A stretch of 64,000 bases of DNA from Paenibacillus sp. W2I17 (GTDB lineage Bacteria; Bacillota; Bacilli; Paenibacillales; Paenibacillaceae): assembly GCF_030815985.1 (NCBI RefSeq), contig NZ_JAUSXM010000001.1:1054001-1118000 (forward strand), written 5' to 3'. Under the pieces are notes generated by a model. It was not told the DNA's origin and made no database searches. It saw only the letters and a program-made list of their open reading frames with translations. Positions 62,901 through 64,000 of this stretch are shown piece by piece (positions within the stretch are counted from its first letter, which is position 1; every line of letters begins with the position of its first letter). Both the position numbers and the translations under genes were made by a program.

Positions 62901-64000
62901 GTCATCCCCCGTTAAATAGTAAGCCCCCAAAAGAACCGCATTCGAGCTTGTTCGGACGCTATCCTCGTTTTCGATATCAATGAAACCCTTGGCACGACTC
63001 CACCATCCGCTGGGGGATGGGACATAATTAACAGAATCGTCCCCTTGTGGCTCAACCTTAAGCAAATCGATCATATTAAACATCGCGTCAGTAAGCGATT
63101 GATCTGACACATTTTCCCGGTATGCCGAATAATCGTACTCATTGCGAAGTATATCCGCGTAGGACTCATACAGATTGCTTTTTTGAGCGATTAGCCCCAT
63201 ATGAAATTGATAAGTGCTTTCTGCGGTCATTTGCGAATAAGTCCCTAATTGAGGAGCGTAAAGGATGGGCTGCACACTGCCTTCGTTGTTGACCAGGCTC
63301 ATGCCAAGCCGTTGTTTCGTCACGCCTCCCGTCGGTTCAAATTCAACCGGAAGCTCTGCCGAAGGTACAAATACGCCATAGGTCAATGGATTTCCCGAAC
63401 CATCATTTTTCTCAACCAAGCTCATCGGAGCGCTCAGCTCTCTTAAACTTGTTGATTCCACCGTACCTACCATTTTGGCATGTGACCTGAATCCATTTAA
63501 CACTTCATTGATGCCCGAGACTGCCTCTGTTGTGAAGGACTGATATCCAATCACATAATTGCCGTCGCGGCGAGGGGTAAAGGCAAAAGAAACATCTGGT
63601 TTATCCCCTGCCATGGACCAGTTCACTTCAAAATCGTAATCACTGCCATGCGTAGAATCGGTTAATACCGCCGTCTGGCTGTCGGGAAAATGGACCCCGT
63701 CAAATGTAATCCAGCGTTTGTTCATCGTATCATAGTAATTGGTTCGGCTCCCCGCATTCCCGTCCAATAAAACCCATTGTTCCTCAAGTCTTTCTGATTC
63801 ATTATTGATTGGAACCCAGTTCCCTGTCTCCGTGTTTTTGTAATACATATCACGCACGATGGATTTGCCTCCATCCCATACTGCCTCATGGAAGGTTGCT
63901 TTGTAGTTCGCATTTTCGATGCTGCCTTTCTCTGTGTAACTAAGATTTGCTAAGGTACGGCTTCTTAGCGGGGGGAGCGGTGGTGCTTGTTGACGGATAT
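59967..64000 (-). CDS. Very large protein with helical-toroid-like region, Ig-like and two golvesin-like modules (5' end beyond window)
   Basis: The frame is open from 59967 to the right edge (about 1343 codons, N-terminus missing); no start or signal can be placed. Using the GTG at 63857 as residue 1: a mixed beta region about 1-220 (FEVNWSMAGDKPDVSFAFTP), then an alpha-helical region of repeated hairpins about 240-640 (YYLTGDDQLYD, MYRMTGDAQYLQAAKDAAD, LYEETQDPKYLDAAYKEAK), typical of (alpha/alpha)-toroid hydrolases or lyases; beta modules about 690-890; golvesin-like module about 902-1035 (VWIRDTTANDYYYDNYVYA); Ig-like about 1045-1130; golvesin-like about 1135-1265 (LYTTEGSWSQSNLAGYKIG). 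Golvesin modules bind carbohydrate or are structural. No enzyme class can be named. Confidence 0.8.
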   Translation of the reverse strand, partial: IRQQAPPLPPLRSRTLANLSYTEKGSIENANYKATFHEAVWDGGKSIVRDMYYKNTETGNWVPINNESERLEEQWVLLDGNAGSRTNYYDTMNKRWITFDGVHFPDSQTAVLTDSTHGSDYDFEVNWSMAGDKPDVSFAFTPRRDGNYVIGYQSFTTEAVSGINEVLNGFRSHAKMVGTVESTSLRELSAPMSLVEKNDGSGNPLTYGVFVPSAELPVEFEPTGGVTKQRLGMSLVNNEGSVQPILYAPQLGTYSQMTAESTYQFHMGLIAQKSNLYESYADILRNEYDYSAYRENVSDQSLTDAMFNMIDLLKVEPQGDDSVNYVPSPSGWWSRAKGFIDIENEDSVRTSSNAVLLGAYYLTGDDQLYDTRALPSVQYGVSRNGIGWSPTQKKVYGVPSLWKMATLPFDVSSVTAVNQMMGTSAGIGALAQEEYLVRDPDQKDRGPVIQPLMMYRMTGDAQYLQAAKDAADSYITQHIDTPASVDVSKNEFIYYYSKLWMEILELYEETQDPKYLDAAYKEAKRYATMFVARPVPEGNVTIPQPETYNYAESFHWPESGKFQYPRLKLPEDIAGGVQAERWLVSPSGLTFEAGSTTGYYRMNAQEAPFMLRLSLYTGDELLQDIAHNAVIGRYSSYPGYYYKGFAVSQLEPDFPLEGPSGATSIYYHHIPGQLGQTMDYLISEQSLKSNGSITFPSVFETNFLWFKYHLYGNKPGQFYGNSDVWLWMPKGIIKTNHPQLNWITGESGDKFYIGLSNASSDEVQTPIELNEQIIGFNPAQDYTVTIIRDNGTPEQTVMSGGIIQATVSGKGITAIIVEGLDIDVPLHQVRTADTSDASYFFDTHSPIDAVKGMLIVKPDETVYDAYVQAKTTKPATIHYSLDGGATYTTIPDTIYPMEWSIRVNDLSQTFTYYVESEGKQTRKRTLYLPDQVSETPVQPDGQDSSTIIVDNTEAETEGVWIRDTTANDYYYDNYVYAKSTTGTAASKMRWRPELPESVTYSVYYKIPQITAASENWATNASFTVYHSGGSETVTVDETTANGTWVHLGDYPFAAGDSGYVELTNKANKSRVVADAIMWVDPNRIPQLESAVIISDRNELQMTQTAQLSVTGYLDNGLIGDLTQANVQYFVDRTDLAEVNSSGLLTLLNLDGDTDHIEVWATVTIDGVTLTTPPLNIKIKDLTVIVDSTDTTGLYTTEGSWSQSNLAGYKIGVKSRYSTVQGSSATWRGEFPEGKYTVSIYKLVHTTGNDNNVKVEVKHKTGTEVTYMDATVGSSGWVNLGTFDFTGDGSEYVRLTRVTPTTVDPPTLPADMIYTRVDAVMFERHSDDSDLLANEVQGEPTLSE

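Noticed and set aside
1..64000. CRISPR arrays, tRNA/rRNA genes, insertion sequences, phage genes, replication origins
   Set aside because: Looked for on both strands by eye; no spaced direct repeats, cloverleaf genes, transposases, integrases or dnaA-box clusters were found.

Overview
This window most likely comes from a Paenibacillus or a close relative in the Paenibacillaceae. The evidence is the gene mix rather than any one marker: YesM/YesN-type two-component systems, Lpl-type sugar ABC importers without a local ATPase, many AraC regulators beside secreted or cytosolic glycosidases, very large modular pectin enzymes, Gram-positive ribosome binding sites, frequent GTG/TTG starts and CcpA-type cre boxes. 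No rRNA, tRNA, CRISPR array, insertion sequence or phage gene was seen.

Layout. 1-6.1 kb: a left-truncated ABC-F ATPase with a possible attenuator leader, an erythromycin-esterase-family protein, a VOC protein, the relic of an alpha/beta hydrolase, and a chemoreceptor. 6.3-13.2 kb: an apparent ureide island (PucR-type tail, allantoinase, a second amidohydrolase, a three-gene sugar-type ABC importer, a GntR/FCD regulator and its probable operator). 13.6-14.2 kb: a yjdI/yjdJ pair. 14.3-24.6 kb: an alpha-glucan oligosaccharide locus (YesM/YesN, binding protein, two permeases, two GH13 glucosidases) with a perfect cre. 24.9-32.4 kb: a 2127-residue secreted rhamnogalacturonan enzyme (PL11 plus two CE12 domains) divergent from an AraC regulator, with a second perfect cre. 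32.5-36.6 kb: an SDR/TetR pair with a 23-bp dyad, then a debris zone (PucR tail, serine dehydratase tail), an orphan Imm53 gene with an unknown neighbour, and a small lipoprotein.

36.6-46.2 kb: a four-gene operon encoding a GH43 beta-xylosidase and three lower steps of the oxidative (Weimberg) pentose pathway, with a divergent AraC regulator, then another GH43/AraC divergent pair. 46.5-48.6 kb: a MerR-controlled MFS exporter. 48.8-51.0 kb: an arsRBC operon with two dyads. 51.1-53.9 kb: a sulfur-handling operon (ArsR-type repressor, CoA-disulfide-reductase/rhodanese/TusA, DsrE) in which an in-frame TAG interrupts what looks like one long protein. 54.1-59.6 kb: a GH43 protein, an alkaline phosphatase and a CDF metal exporter, each broken by one apparent single-base indel, plus small membrane proteins. 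59.9 kb to the right edge: a right-truncated, very large protein with two golvesin-like C-terminal modules.

The window reads as the accessory genome of a plant-debris degrader: secreted and cytosolic enzymes break down pectin, xylan/arabinan and alpha-glucans, local regulators sense the products, and CcpA probably adds catabolite control. Four apparent indels between 54 and 59 kb, two of them in or beside homopolymers, raise the question of local sequence quality versus true gene decay.
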